Below are positions 33,823 through 42,762 of a DNA stretch of 64,000 bases, piece by piece. The DNA comes from Phycisphaeraceae bacterium. GTDB lineage: Bacteria; Planctomycetota; Phycisphaerae; Phycisphaerales; UBA1924. How positions within the stretch are numbered: the first letter of the stretch is position 1; each line of letters begins with the position of its first letter. The notes below the pieces were generated by a model. It ran no database searches, was not told the origin of the DNA, and saw only the letters and a program-made list of their open reading frames with translations. The stretch spans positions 551,661 through 615,660 of the forward strand of contig JAHBXD010000001.1 in NCBI GenBank assembly GCA_019636695.1, given 5' to 3'. The translations under genes were made by a program, and so were the position numbers.

Positions 33823-35199
33823 ATGCCGAACACCCCGGGTCATCTGATCGACGAACTCCGCTGGCGCGGCCTGGTGCACCAGATCACCGACGAAGTGGGC
33901 CTGCGGAAGCACTTGGAAACCCCGGGTCGCAAAATCTATGCGGGGTTTGACCCGACTTCCGACAGTCTGACCATCGGCAACCTGGTGCCGATGATGATGT
34001 TGGTGCATGTTGCGCGGCACGGGCACGTTCCGGTGGCGGTACAGGGTGGGGCGACGGGCCTGATTGGCGATCCCAGCGGTAAGCAGGCCGAGCGGACGCT
34101 CCAGACACCCGAGATGGTCGATGCCCGCGTGAAGGCGCAGCGCCCGATCTTTGAGCGTGTCTTCGCCAACGCCGATGTTCCGGCCCCGACCATCCTCAAC
34201 AATTATGACTGGATCAGCAAACTCACGTGGATCGAAGCGCTCCGCGATATCGGCAAGCACTTTTCCGTCAACATGATGATCCAGAAAGACTCGGTCAAGT
34301 CGCGGCTGGAGAGCCGGGACCAGGGCATCAGTTACACCGAGTTCAGTTACATGCTCATGCAGGCATATGACTTTGCGCACCTGCACAAGACGTTCGGCGT
34401 TACCGTGCAGATGGGGGGGAGTGATCAGTGGGGGAATATCGTCGGCGGGTGTGATCTGATTCGCCGCACGGCATTTTCCTCGATTGAGTGTGTAGAGAAC
34501 AAGACCATTCCTGACGGTGTGCAACCAGAGAATAATACAGAAGTATTCGGTCTTACCGCCCCTCTCGTCACTAAGGCCGATGGCACCAAGTTCGGGAAAA
34601 CCGAGTCCGGCGCCATTTGGCTCTCGGCTCCCTCCGGCCCTGAAGATCATTCTTCAGCCCGCACGAGCGCCTTTGCGTACTACCAGTTCTGGCTCAATGC
34701 CCTCGATGCCGACGTCATCAAGTACCTCAAGATCTACACGCTCCTGACACAGGAAGAAATCGCAGCCCTCGATTCCGCCCACGCCGCAAACCCCAGCGCC
34801 CGTGAAGCCCATCGCGCTCTCGCCCACCACGCTACGGCGATCCTGCACGGGCCAGAAGCCGCCCATCAGGCCGAGGCCGCGGCCAAGGCCCTTTTCAGCG
34901 GAGAGATCGCCGGACTCGATGCCCGCACACTCGACGAAGTTCTCGCGGGCGCTCCCACCAGCACGCTCGATAAGGGCCGCCTCGAAGGCGCGGGTGTGCC
35001 GCTGGTGGATCTGCTTGTCGAAACCGGCCTTGCCAAGAGCAAGCGCGAAAGCCGCGAGTTTCTGCAGAACGGTTCGGTGCTCGTAAACGGCCTGGCAACA
35101 GGCGTTGAGGCGGTCGCGACCACAGCCGATCTGCTCCACGGATCGATCATCGCTCTCCGCCGCGGCAAGAAAAACTGGCACGTCACACGTTGGCGATGA
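33823..35199 (+). CDS. tyrS: tyrosyl-tRNA synthetase
   Basis: A 458-residue class I aminoacyl-tRNA synthetase that charges tRNA-Tyr. The N-terminal segment AGFDPTSDSLTIGNLVP corresponds to the HIGH signature; GGATGLIGDPSGK follows, and KFGKTE is the second signature in KMSKS-like form, as in other bacterial TyrS. The MGGSDQWGN motif that binds the tyrosine ring region is intact. The C-terminal S4-type RNA-binding domain is seen near KRESREFLQNGSVLVNG. The first His of the HIGH motif is replaced by Thr and the last by Asn; the last change is known in related enzymes. The ATG at 33823 has a -10-like hexamer seven bases upstream. The protein is a little longer than the usual 400-430 residues. 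Confidence 0.93.
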   Translation: MPNTPGHLIDELRWRGLVHQITDEVGLRKHLETPGRKIYAGFDPTSDSLTIGNLVPMMMLVHVARHGHVPVAVQGGATGLIGDPSGKQAERTLQTPEMVDARVKAQRPIFERVFANADVPAPTILNNYDWISKLTWIEALRDIGKHFSVNMMIQKDSVKSRLESRDQGISYTEFSYMLMQAYDFAHLHKTFGVTVQMGGSDQWGNIVGGCDLIRRTAFSSIECVENKTIPDGVQPENNTEVFGLTAPLVTKADGTKFGKTESGAIWLSAPSGPEDHSSARTSAFAYYQFWLNALDADVIKYLKIYTLLTQEEIAALDSAHAANPSAREAHRALAHHATAILHGPEAAHQAEAAAKALFSGEIAGLDARTLDEVLAGAPTSTLDKGRLEGAGVPLVDLLVETGLAKSKRESREFLQNGSVLVNGLATGVEAVATTADLLHGSIIALRRGKKNWHVTRWR

Positions 35200-35247
35200 A
35201 CTTCGCCGAGCACGTTGCGAACGGGAATGTCGGGCATGCCGACGGCG

Positions 35248-35253
35248 TACCAT
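35248..35253 (+). promoter_or_regulatory. candidate -10 element (TACCAT) placed for a leaderless start
   Basis: TACCAT ends six bases before the ATG at 35260, with no Shine-Dalgarno sequence between them. It lies 49 bases after the tyrS stop. Confidence 0.4.
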
Positions 35254-35259
35254 CGCCGA

Positions 35260-36081
35260 ATGCAGGATGACGCCGAGGCGATCCGAATTCGATTTGAGGC
35301 CGCGGCACGCATGGCGCGTGAAGCGGGTGATCTGACGCTCCGCCGCTTTCAGGTGCGCATTCGAGAAGGTGAAATCAAGCACGATGGCACGGTGGTCACG
35401 ATTGCTGATCGTGAGGCCGAGTCGCTCCTCCGTGAGGCGATCACGCGTGAGTTTCCGGAGGACGCCATTCTCGGTGAAGAGTTCGGCGAGACCACGGGAA
35501 CAACGGCGTTTCGGTGGGTGCTCGACCCGATCGACGGCACCGCCAGCTTTGTGCACGGCGTGCCGTTGTACGGCACGCTTGTCGCTGTGGAGCGGCAGGA
35601 TGCCGGCGGGCCGAGGAGTGTCGTTGGTGTCATCTACATGCCCGGATTGCGCGAAATGGTCGCAGCCGCCGATGGCCTGGGGTGTCTGCATGCACCGGGG
35701 CCGGGTCGGCTTGCACGGCCCGCGAGGGTGAGCCGTACGGCATCACTCGCGGAGGCCACACTGGTCACCACATCCGTGGATTACTTCGCCAAGCATGATC
35801 GCCAGGGTGTGTTTCTCGAGGCGGTCTCCAGGTTTCAGTATTCGCGCGGGTGGAGCGACTGCTATGCCCATGTGCTGGTGGCGACAGGTCGAGCGGATGT
35901 CTGCATTGAGCCGACCCTCGCGCCGTGGGATGCCGCACCGCTGCCGGTGATCATGCGCGAAGCAGGCGGCATGTATTCGGGTTGGGATGGACGTGAGACC
36001 GCGCATGCACCGGATGGAGTATCCAGCAACGGTCTGTTGCACGCCGAAGTGCTTGCGCTCTTAGGCTCTGGCAGCGCATAG
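35260..36081 (+). CDS. inositol monophosphatase-fold phosphatase (histidinol-phosphatase-like)
   Basis: A 273-residue Mg-dependent phosphatase of the inositol monophosphatase superfamily. The metal-binding motifs are GEEFGE, DPIDGT (WVLDPIDGTASFVHG) and, near the end, WDAAP. The whole arrangement, including YSRGWSDCYAHVLVATGRADV before WDAA, resembles the histidinol-phosphatase group HisN and some inositol monophosphatases. Histidinol phosphate or inositol phosphate are the likely substrates; no his gene is adjacent to decide. The ATG at 35260 is chosen because upstream starts (35215, 35230, 35239) add residues without similarity, and because the -10 hexamer lies six bases before it. It converges with the HAD hydrolase gene. 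Confidence 0.85.
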   Translation: MQDDAEAIRIRFEAAARMAREAGDLTLRRFQVRIREGEIKHDGTVVTIADREAESLLREAITREFPEDAILGEEFGETTGTTAFRWVLDPIDGTASFVHGVPLYGTLVAVERQDAGGPRSVVGVIYMPGLREMVAAADGLGCLHAPGPGRLARPARVSRTASLAEATLVTTSVDYFAKHDRQGVFLEAVSRFQYSRGWSDCYAHVLVATGRADVCIEPTLAPWDAAPLPVIMREAGGMYSGWDGRETAHAPDGVSSNGLLHAEVLALLGSGSA

Positions 36082-36191
36082 TGCAGCGGATGATGATTGT
36101 GCGTTCATCTGGTGTCGTGACACCAAGACACGAGAAGCGACGGGCAACAGCGCGACCAGCTTCTGAGTGAGGTTTCTTTTCGCCATCGGCG

Positions 36192-36848
36192 TTACCATAC
36201 GCCGTGCGAAAACAGATATTGACGAATCTGCTCGGCCGTGTCGCCGGTGTGATCGATCTGCTCGGCCCGCCAGCCGCAGGCCCGCGCAGAGAGCACATTC
36301 TCCTGTAAATCGTCAAAAAAGAGGATCTCGTGCGGAGCTGCACCGGTTGCTTGCTCAAATGCCTGATAGATTGCTATCCCGGGCTTGGCACAACCCAGAA
36401 TGTGGCTGGCATGTCGATGCCCCAGCATGCCGATAGCCGGAAAATCCGGACGATCGCCGCGGCTGCGGGGCAGATGGCGCAGCCAGTGCCGCTGATTGGT
36501 ATTGCTCAGCAGGCCGGTTTCGACATCGGGCTTGCTGGCGAGGGTTTCAATGATATCGGCGACGCCCGGATACTCGGCGATCAGCCAGGCATCATGAATG
36601 CGGCGGATCTCATCGGGTGTATACAGCCCGTCGATAGCCTGCGATGCCCCGACAAAAAACTCATCACATGTGAGTGCACCGATCTGATAGCGTGCGGCCC
36701 ACTCGCGACGCAGGGCGCGGGCTTCGGGGGTCTCTGACCCAGGACGAACCGGCAAGCCCGCCGCAGCGCAGCCTTCCTCCCACGATCGGCAGATGCGAAG
36801 GATGACACCACCCCAGTCAAAGCAGATGAGTCTTGGTGGAGGTGTCAT
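36192..36848 (-). CDS. HAD-family hydrolase
   Basis: A 218-residue haloacid dehalogenase-like phosphatase, probably cytoplasmic. Motif I reads CFDWGGVILR, with the nucleophile Asp but Gly where many phosphatases have the second acid, as in several YihX-like and epoxide-hydrolase-N-like members. Motif II is LLSNTN, motif III contains CAKPGIAIY with the Lys, and motif IV is FFDDLQENVLSA. The cap is a four-helix bundle type C1. The ATG at 36848 has AAGGGA upstream. The frame continues far upstream but contains no similarity before MTPPPRL. The substrate is unknown: sugar phosphates or nucleotides are most common in this subgroup. Confidence 0.85.
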   Translation of the reverse strand: MTPPPRLICFDWGGVILRICRSWEEGCAAAGLPVRPGSETPEARALRREWAARYQIGALTCDEFFVGASQAIDGLYTPDEIRRIHDAWLIAEYPGVADIIETLASKPDVETGLLSNTNQRHWLRHLPRSRGDRPDFPAIGMLGHRHASHILGCAKPGIAIYQAFEQATGAAPHEILFFDDLQENVLSARACGWRAEQIDHTGDTAEQIRQYLFSHGVW

Positions 36849-37155
36849 GGTGTTCCCTTGATGCGAAGCATACGCCTGCGCAATCGCAAGATGAGCCATG
36901 AAGGCAACCGCCGAACATTGATGCGTCAACCTCATGCCTACTTCCCGGCGTGCCTCTGCAGGAGGTGTACCTGAAGGCGGTCGTGATTCGGGCGTGGGGC
37001 GACGCGTGTGGGTCTGGGGGCTACACCGGATTCGAGGGATCGACCGACGCAGCAGCAGTTGGATGCCTTGCTGCCGTGGCCGGCGGCCGGGTGTCATGCT
37101 GTCGGAGACGCGTTGGGCGGGGCAGGCATGAGCAACCCTACGCTCCGGCCTTCAT
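36849..37155. other. 307-base intergenic region between divergent genes
   Basis: This region holds the promoters of the HAD hydrolase (minus) and the MATE exporter (plus). A TACGCT hexamer at 37139-37144 is a possible -10 for the exporter. No RNA gene or strong inverted repeat was found. Confidence 0.4.
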
Positions 37156-38808
37156 ATGCCCGAACAGCGCGTGCCAGATCCTCTTGACCCACCCGGCCCA
37201 TCGCTCGCCCCGCTCTCCCTCGACCCCGGAGAAGAGGCGGTCGGTATGCGAGGAAGAATCCTTCGCCGCTGGCTCGGCAGGGCGACCCTTGATCCTTCGG
37301 AGCGGGCCGTCGGCCTGACACCCAACGGGCGTCTCAAATCAGGGCGACTCGCTGGTCTGTCCATGAACAGGGCCATTTTGACCCTGAGTTGGCCGATTCT
37401 GGCTGAATCGCTCCTGAATTCACTCGTGGGCCTGACGGACATGGTCCTCGCTGCTTCGTTAGGCGAAGCCGCGGCCGATGGGCTGGGGGCCGCGGCGTAC
37501 GTCGGTTGGTTCCTTGGGCTGACGGGGATGGCGGTGGGGGTGGGGGCGACGGCCATCATCAGCCGCTCGGTGGCCAGGGGGCGACTCGCCGTTGCCAATG
37601 CCGCGATCGGGCAGACTCTTCTGCTTCAACTCCTGTGCGGCGCGATTGCGGCGATTCTCGTAGTAGTCAGTATCCCGTGGATGGTCAGGCTGTATGGGCT
37701 TGAGGGTGACGCGGCAGCGGCCTTTCGAACTTATCTCCTGCTGTTGGCCGCGGGTGTGCCGCTGCTGGGCATCTTGACCGGCGGAACAGCGTGTCTACGA
37801 GGCAGCGGCGATTCCTATCGACCGATGCTCGCAATGATCGTGGTCAACATTGTGAATGTGGGTGCGAGCTGGGTGCTCTCGGGGGCTGACTGGGTGCGTG
37901 TTTCGGGGGCAGGCGCAGAGGCCCAGCGTGTCGTGGTCATTGAAAATCCGTTCGGATTCAACCTCGGGGTTACAGGGATCGCCCTGGGGACGTTGCTTGC
38001 ACAGGGTGTCGGGGCGGTGATGATCGTCGCGTTCCTCATTAAGGGGAAAGGCGGCGTTCGCCTTCGCCGGAACCGACTGAAACCGCACCTGCACACCATG
38101 CGACGCCTGGCGCGGCTCGGGTTGCCGAATTTTTTTGAGACGATGGGTATGTGGGTGGGCAATTACGTTGTCGCCCTGATGGTCGGTTGGATCGGCGCCG
38201 GGGCGCTCGGCGCGCACCTCGTGGCAATACGAATTGAGGCGTTTAGTTTCCTGCCGGGGTTTTCGATGGGTATCGCCGCGGCGACGCTTGTCGGGCAGTA
38301 TCTCGGCGCAGGAAGTTCGCGTCTGGCCAAGGTGGCCGTGGCCCGTTGCATGGTGATCGCGATGGCGCTGATGGGCGGGTTCGGAGCGGTCTTCTTATTG
38401 TTTCCGCGACAGATCACAGGGATGTTTACCGGCGTTACATCGCACATCGAGGCGGTGCCCCAGTGTCTGATGATCGCGGGTGTCGTGCAGATTCCGTTCG
38501 CGGCAGCACTGGTGCTGCGTTCGGCGCTGCGCGGGGCGGGCGACACCAAAGGAGCCATGTGGATAACGTGGATCACGACCTATGGGCTGCGTCTGCCGAT
38601 GGTGTTCCTGTTTTCAGGTGTAGATGTCGTCACATCGCGCAAGCTCGCCGACGGTTCGTTCGAGCGCATCGTGCTCATTGATAACCCGATGCCGTGGGAG
38701 GCATCGCTTGCGGGGGTGTGGCTCGGCTTGTGCGCGGAAATCGTCATTCGAGCGGCTTTGTTCGGTGCGTGGTGGCTGAGGGGAGGATGGATCAAGGCGC
38801 GGGTGTGA
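37156..38808 (+). CDS. MATE-family efflux transporter
   Basis: A 550-residue inner-membrane protein with about twelve predicted helices in two six-helix halves, the fold of multidrug and toxin extrusion exporters driven by sodium or proton gradients. The first half begins ILTLSWPILAESLLNSLVGL and contains the Gly- and Thr-rich turn VGVGATAIISRSV; the second half begins LGLPNFFETMGMWVGNYVV. GGTACLRGSGDSYRPML and ALRGAGDTKGAMW are matching conserved segments in each half. The N-terminal extension of about 70 residues before the first helix is unusual. Three starts are possible: 37156, 37246 (with AGAGG upstream) and 37363. The gene converges with recJ. The substrate is unknown. Confidence 0.87.
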   Translation: MPEQRVPDPLDPPGPSLAPLSLDPGEEAVGMRGRILRRWLGRATLDPSERAVGLTPNGRLKSGRLAGLSMNRAILTLSWPILAESLLNSLVGLTDMVLAASLGEAAADGLGAAAYVGWFLGLTGMAVGVGATAIISRSVARGRLAVANAAIGQTLLLQLLCGAIAAILVVVSIPWMVRLYGLEGDAAAAFRTYLLLLAAGVPLLGILTGGTACLRGSGDSYRPMLAMIVVNIVNVGASWVLSGADWVRVSGAGAEAQRVVVIENPFGFNLGVTGIALGTLLAQGVGAVMIVAFLIKGKGGVRLRRNRLKPHLHTMRRLARLGLPNFFETMGMWVGNYVVALMVGWIGAGALGAHLVAIRIEAFSFLPGFSMGIAAATLVGQYLGAGSSRLAKVAVARCMVIAMALMGGFGAVFLLFPRQITGMFTGVTSHIEAVPQCLMIAGVVQIPFAAALVLRSALRGAGDTKGAMWITWITTYGLRLPMVFLFSGVDVVTSRKLADGSFERIVLIDNPMPWEASLAGVWLGLCAEIVIRAALFGAWWLRGGWIKARV

Positions 38809-38828
38809 GCCTTGAGCCTCGGCAGTGT

Positions 38829-40598
38829 TCAACTTGTGGTCATGCGCAGATCACAGAGCACGGGTTCGACTCGCGACATCCCGTTCCACGCATTGATCTT
38901 GGGTTCCACGATCACTTCGACGGTCTGGCCTGCTCGAAGGTGCTCACGATGTTCGGCCCAGTTCCAGCCGACCAGACGCATGGCGCTTCCTCGGGCGGTG
39001 CGCGCAAACACTGACAGATGCGCACCGGCGTTGCCGAAGGGCGTGGCATCCTGCGTGAGGCGCAGCCCCGATGAGCGAAGCCGCACAGGCGGATTGCCCG
39101 AGCCGAAAGGCTCAAGCCGTTCCAGTTCGCGCACTACGGAGGGAGAAAGTTCGTGCAGTGCTATGCACGCGTCATACTCGAGCGGTCGAATCAGGTCTTC
39201 CGGACGAAGGCGGGCATTGACTGTGTCTATGAAGGCCTCGGTGAAAGCATCGAGCCGATCTGCCCGAACCGCAAGACCCGCCGCCATCTCATGCCCGCCG
39301 AACCGCTCAAGATGTTCCGCGCAGGCTTGCAATGCGCCATGCAGGCTGAAACCTTCAAGCGAGCGCCCGGAACCGTGATACTCATCGCCGTTGCGGCACA
39401 GCAGGATGCTCGGTCGACAGAATCGCTCGACCAAACGCGAGCAGACAATGCCCACGACGCCTTGGTGCCATTGCGAATGACCGAGCACGATCGCGCGCCG
39501 CTCGCTTCCGGTCTGGCCGTGTTGCTCGGCCAGTTCCATGGCCTGGGCAAAGATCGTCCGCTCGACCGACCTGCGGTGGTCATTCTGACGAGAGAGCTGT
39601 GCGGCGAGTGTTTCGGCTCGTTCTCCTTTCGCGGTTGTGAGAAGCTCAATCGTGTCGCGGGCGTGGCCCATACGGCCGCAGGCATTCAGTCGAGGCGCGA
39701 GCCGGAAGCCGACATCTTCGGCATCTACGTGCTCTTTTTCGCTCAGACGGCTTGCCAGCACCAGTGCCCGCAACCCCTCGATTGGCGAGTTCTGGATCCG
39801 CGAAAGCCCCGCCCTTGCCAAAATGCGGTTCTCCCCGACGAGCGGCACCACGTCGGCCACGGTGCCCAAAGCCGCCAAGGCGAGCATGTTGATAAGCGTT
39901 GCGCGTAACTCCGGTGAAACACGCTCACTCCGGCAATGCATCGTCGCTAGGCGCCAGGCGAGTTTGTACGCCACACCGGCGCCCGAAAGTTCACCGAAGG
40001 GATACGTCGAATCCGGCCTTCGCGGGTGTACAACGGCATAGGCCTCGGGTAGGTCTTCAACACGCCCGGGGGGCGCGTGATGATCGGTGACGATCAAGTC
40101 GATCCCCGCCTGACGTGCCTCGAGCGCCGGGGCAACGGCGGTTACGCCGCAATCGACAGAAACGATCACCTTTGCGCCTTGCATCCCGAGCTGACGAACG
40201 GCTTCGATGTTCAGCCCGTAGCCTTCTTCCAGCCTGTGCGGCACATAGATCGAGAGCCGAACATCCGGACGTATGGCATGCAACGTGTGATGCAGAATCG
40301 CCGAGGCGGTCGCGCCGTCCACGTCGTAATCGGCGTAGATGACGATCGGTTCGATGTTCTCGACCGCGTGCAGTATTCGGGCGGCCGCACGGTCCATGTC
40401 GGGCATATCCGATGGATCATGCAGCCCTGTGAGCGTCGGATTCAGAAACGCGGAAACCGCCTCCGCCGACCGGATGCCCCTCGCCGTCAGCACCCGATCG
40501 ACCAGCGTGCCCGTCTCAGCCGACCCGCGCGGCCGCCAAAGCCGCTTGAGGCCCCTTACTGTCCCTGTGCCAGAATAGTCTTCCATCCCCGGAGCCAT
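38829..40598 (-). CDS. recJ: single-stranded-DNA exonuclease RecJ
   Basis: A 589-residue 5'-3' exonuclease of the DHH family that resects DNA ends in recombination and repair. Motif I YADYDVDGATA, the VSVDCGVTA motif and the TDHHAPP motif supply the metal-binding Asp and His residues. GAGVAYKLAWR and RLNACGRMGHA follow, and a DHHA1 domain lies in the second half (residues about 350-460), with GGHEMAAGL near its end. The OB-fold at the C-terminus is also present (VLCDLRMTTS end). The length is normal. An ATG at 40586 (MEDYSG) is an alternative to 40598. It is divergent from the cobalamin adenosyltransferase gene, with 28 bases between the starts. Confidence 0.95.
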   Translation of the reverse strand: MAPGMEDYSGTGTVRGLKRLWRPRGSAETGTLVDRVLTARGIRSAEAVSAFLNPTLTGLHDPSDMPDMDRAAARILHAVENIEPIVIYADYDVDGATASAILHHTLHAIRPDVRLSIYVPHRLEEGYGLNIEAVRQLGMQGAKVIVSVDCGVTAVAPALEARQAGIDLIVTDHHAPPGRVEDLPEAYAVVHPRRPDSTYPFGELSGAGVAYKLAWRLATMHCRSERVSPELRATLINMLALAALGTVADVVPLVGENRILARAGLSRIQNSPIEGLRALVLASRLSEKEHVDAEDVGFRLAPRLNACGRMGHARDTIELLTTAKGERAETLAAQLSRQNDHRRSVERTIFAQAMELAEQHGQTGSERRAIVLGHSQWHQGVVGIVCSRLVERFCRPSILLCRNGDEYHGSGRSLEGFSLHGALQACAEHLERFGGHEMAAGLAVRADRLDAFTEAFIDTVNARLRPEDLIRPLEYDACIALHELSPSVVRELERLEPFGSGNPPVRLRSSGLRLTQDATPFGNAGAHLSVFARTARGSAMRLVGWNWAEHREHLRAGQTVEVIVEPKINAWNGMSRVEPVLCDLRMTTS

Positions 40599-40626
40599 CG
40601 CAAATTCGCAGTGCTAAAGGGCAGAC

Positions 40627-41232
40627 ATGGTCAAACTGAATCGCATCTATACCAGAACAGGCGATGACGGAACAACCGGCCTTGTCACCGGAGAGCGTAT
40701 CGCCAAGTCCGACATTCGCGTGCATGCCTACGGCGAGGTCGACGAAACCAACGCCTGCATCGGCATCGCGATTGTCCACGCGAGCCGCCCCGATGCCTGG
40801 CAGCCTTCGCACCGTAGGCTTGCGCGCGAACTCCGGGGCATTCAGCACGACCTTTTCGATCTCGGCGCCGACCTGGCCACGCCTGTCGGCAAGGCCGATG
40901 CCGCCGACCGCAAGCCGCTGCGCATCATTCCCGCACAGACCGAGCGGCTCGAGAAACTGATCGACGAGTTCAACGCTCGCCTCTCGCCGCTTCGTAGCTT
41001 TGTTCTTCCCGGGGGCACTCCGCTCGCCGCATCGCTGCATCTCGCCCGAACCGTCTGCCGCCGTGCCGAGCGCACGGTTGCCAATCTCCTTTCGCTCGAT
41101 CCTGATCGCACAAGCCTCGAGACACTTCGATACCTCAATCGCCTGAGCGATCTGCTCTTTGTCCTTTGCCGTGTCGCCAACGACGACGGGACAATCGATG
41201 AGTTGTGGGTGCCGGGTTCCGGGCGGATATAA
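40627..41232 (+). CDS. PduO-type ATP:cob(I)alamin adenosyltransferase
   Basis: A 201-residue enzyme that transfers the adenosyl group of ATP to cob(I)alamin, forming coenzyme B12. The N-terminal signature YTRTGDDGTTGLVTGER and the C-terminal helix LNRLSDLLFVLCR are characteristic of the PduO/CobA2 type, which differs from the CobA P-loop type. The motif FVLPGGTPLAASLHLARTVCRRAERT is also highly conserved; it carries the Arg residues that bind ATP phosphates. The ATG at 40627 has AAAGGG upstream. QueG at 2653 is another cobalamin enzyme in the window, so the organism uses or salvages B12. The next gene, an unknown membrane protein, is convergent. Confidence 0.93.
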   Translation: MVKLNRIYTRTGDDGTTGLVTGERIAKSDIRVHAYGEVDETNACIGIAIVHASRPDAWQPSHRRLARELRGIQHDLFDLGADLATPVGKADAADRKPLRIIPAQTERLEKLIDEFNARLSPLRSFVLPGGTPLAASLHLARTVCRRAERTVANLLSLDPDRTSLETLRYLNRLSDLLFVLCRVANDDGTIDELWVPGSGRI

Positions 41233-41245
41233 GCATGAGGGGGTT

Positions 41246-42586
41246 TCAGCCCTCCTTGCGGTCCCGCAGCGTGGTATATCCGACAGCCTTGAGCGCGTTG
41301 TACCGATTTTCCAGGCTTGCCTCAAGCTCGCTGCCTGCAAAATGCCTCTGCTGGCGATAGCTCTGCTCCATCAGAGCCAGCACAAAGTCTGATGAGACGA
41401 TCGTCAGCAGCAGCACGGTCGCCAGCACGCCGAGCATGAATGACACCACGTCGGCCGGCTGCAACCCGGGCATCCGCATAATGAAAATGCAGAGCAGCAC
41501 GCACCCCGAGACGTTGCACAGCATCGCCTGTCGGCGAATCTGTCGCACCATCGTCGTCACTTCCTCGGGCGTATGCGGCCGGGCAAGTCGATCAGCCCGC
41601 CACGCATAAATCACCGCGCCGGCGATGAACGAAGCCACCCCGCCGATCAGAAAAATATCGCCGTGGGCCTGGTTCACCGTCGACATGATGACCAGCAGAA
41701 AAACGGCATACATCGGCCCCATGATGCAGATCACCCAACCCGGTGTTCCGCTCTCAGGCAGCAGCGTTTTCAGGCTCATGCTCGACCGAATAATGCCCGG
41801 GAACAGCGCGATGGCCTTCGGGCCGATCATCATGAACACCGATAGGGCGAAATAAGCGCCGAATCCCTGTTTCACCTGCTTGACGACCTCCTCGCCATGC
41901 CCGGATAGATGACTGAAATCCATGAGCGATGTAAACGGCAGCAGGGTAAGGACAAACGGTGTGAGAAAAACCACAAGCCACGCCGCGCGGCTCCACTTTC
42001 GACTTCGCTTGGGGTCCGACCACCGGAACGCCGCCACACCGGCCAGGCTGGCCGAGACCAGCACGCTCAGTTTCAGAATAGAGTTGATCCCGTCCAGCGT
42101 TTCGGCATTGTCGCGACCCAGAAGCTCCATCTGCTGGTTGCGCTTCATTTCCACCATCTCGCGCGTGATCTCCGCTTCAATGCCCTGCGACTTGAGTTCC
42201 GCCTTCAGTTGCGCCCGTGCGGCCGAGGTCATCTGCTCCTCGATCGTTGTGTACGTCGCAAGATCCCACATGGCATAAATCGCCATCACCACCGCCGCGA
42301 CCCACAGCACGCTCTTTCGCCATGCCGCATAGTCCTGGGCAAGCGGCGGCGTGATCGGCGGGGAAGAATGGGCGAGCCTTGCGCGCTCGGCATCCGTCGC
42401 TCGCTCGGTCAGAAAATCACCTCGAACCACCCGGCGAAGATGCAGCCATGCCTCATCACGCCATTCCTTGGCGCGGTCGGCCGCGTTGTTCGGTCCTGAC
42501 GGCGGAGGCGGTGGAGGTGGCGTGGGGGGAGGAAAGTTCTCCGGCGTCGCCGGGCGGTTGACCTGAATCGTTTTTGGAGGCTCCAT
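41246..42586 (-). CDS. multi-helix membrane protein of unknown function
   Basis: A 446-residue protein with a Pro-rich cytoplasmic N-terminus (eleven Pro in a row-like stretch near residue 25), then one helix (residues about 90-110), a charged helical segment (residues about 120-165), and six or more helices to the C-terminus. No domain is recognised. Segments such as SVFMMIGPKAIALFPGII and MGPMYAVFLLVIM suggest a bundle of tightly packed helices. The ATG at 42586 has TATACT seven bases upstream and no Shine-Dalgarno sequence, so it may be leaderless. It is divergent from the LptD-like gene, and the 176-base region between them probably serves both. A role in the envelope is possible but unsupported. 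Confidence 0.55.
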   Translation of the reverse strand: MEPPKTIQVNRPATPENFPPPTPPPPPPPSGPNNAADRAKEWRDEAWLHLRRVVRGDFLTERATDAERARLAHSSPPITPPLAQDYAAWRKSVLWVAAVVMAIYAMWDLATYTTIEEQMTSAARAQLKAELKSQGIEAEITREMVEMKRNQQMELLGRDNAETLDGINSILKLSVLVSASLAGVAAFRWSDPKRSRKWSRAAWLVVFLTPFVLTLLPFTSLMDFSHLSGHGEEVVKQVKQGFGAYFALSVFMMIGPKAIALFPGIIRSSMSLKTLLPESGTPGWVICIMGPMYAVFLLVIMSTVNQAHGDIFLIGGVASFIAGAVIYAWRADRLARPHTPEEVTTMVRQIRRQAMLCNVSGCVLLCIFIMRMPGLQPADVVSFMLGVLATVLLLTIVSSDFVLALMEQSYRQQRHFAGSELEASLENRYNALKAVGYTTLRDRKEG

Positions 42587-42593
42587 GCGCGAG

Positions 42594-42599
42594 AGTATA
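42594..42599 (-). promoter_or_regulatory. candidate -10 element (TATACT) upstream of the unknown membrane protein gene
   Basis: TATACT on the minus strand ends seven bases before the ATG at 42586. The hexamer is a near-consensus -10. Confidence 0.4.
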
Positions 42600-42762
42600 C
42601 AGACCTGCCAGAGACCAACTTGTGGACCATTACCGACTCCGCTAGCATCCGGCCACGCAGCCCGGAGCCGATGCTGCCCCTCCCAGTCCGCATGAACTCG
42701 CGGCCGCCAGGGGAATCGCGTGAGTGAAAGGGCATCACGCCCGGAACATCGAAAGACCCAGG

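Noticed and set aside
32169..33833. Long open frame on the minus strand with Ala/Thr-rich low-complexity stretches
   Set aside because: It is antisense to the RRM and UDP-glucuronate decarboxylase genes, which have clear family motifs. Its low-complexity part is the mirror of the Gly-rich tail.
36110..36125. TGGTGTC-GT-GACACCA inverted repeat
   Set aside because: Seven-base arms, but the two-base centre is too short for an RNA hairpin. It lies between convergent genes with no promoter, so no role could be assigned.
38855..38885. GGTTCGACTC, resembling the T-loop of a tRNA
   Set aside because: It lies in the 3' end of recJ on the other strand, and no matching acceptor, D or anticodon stems were found.
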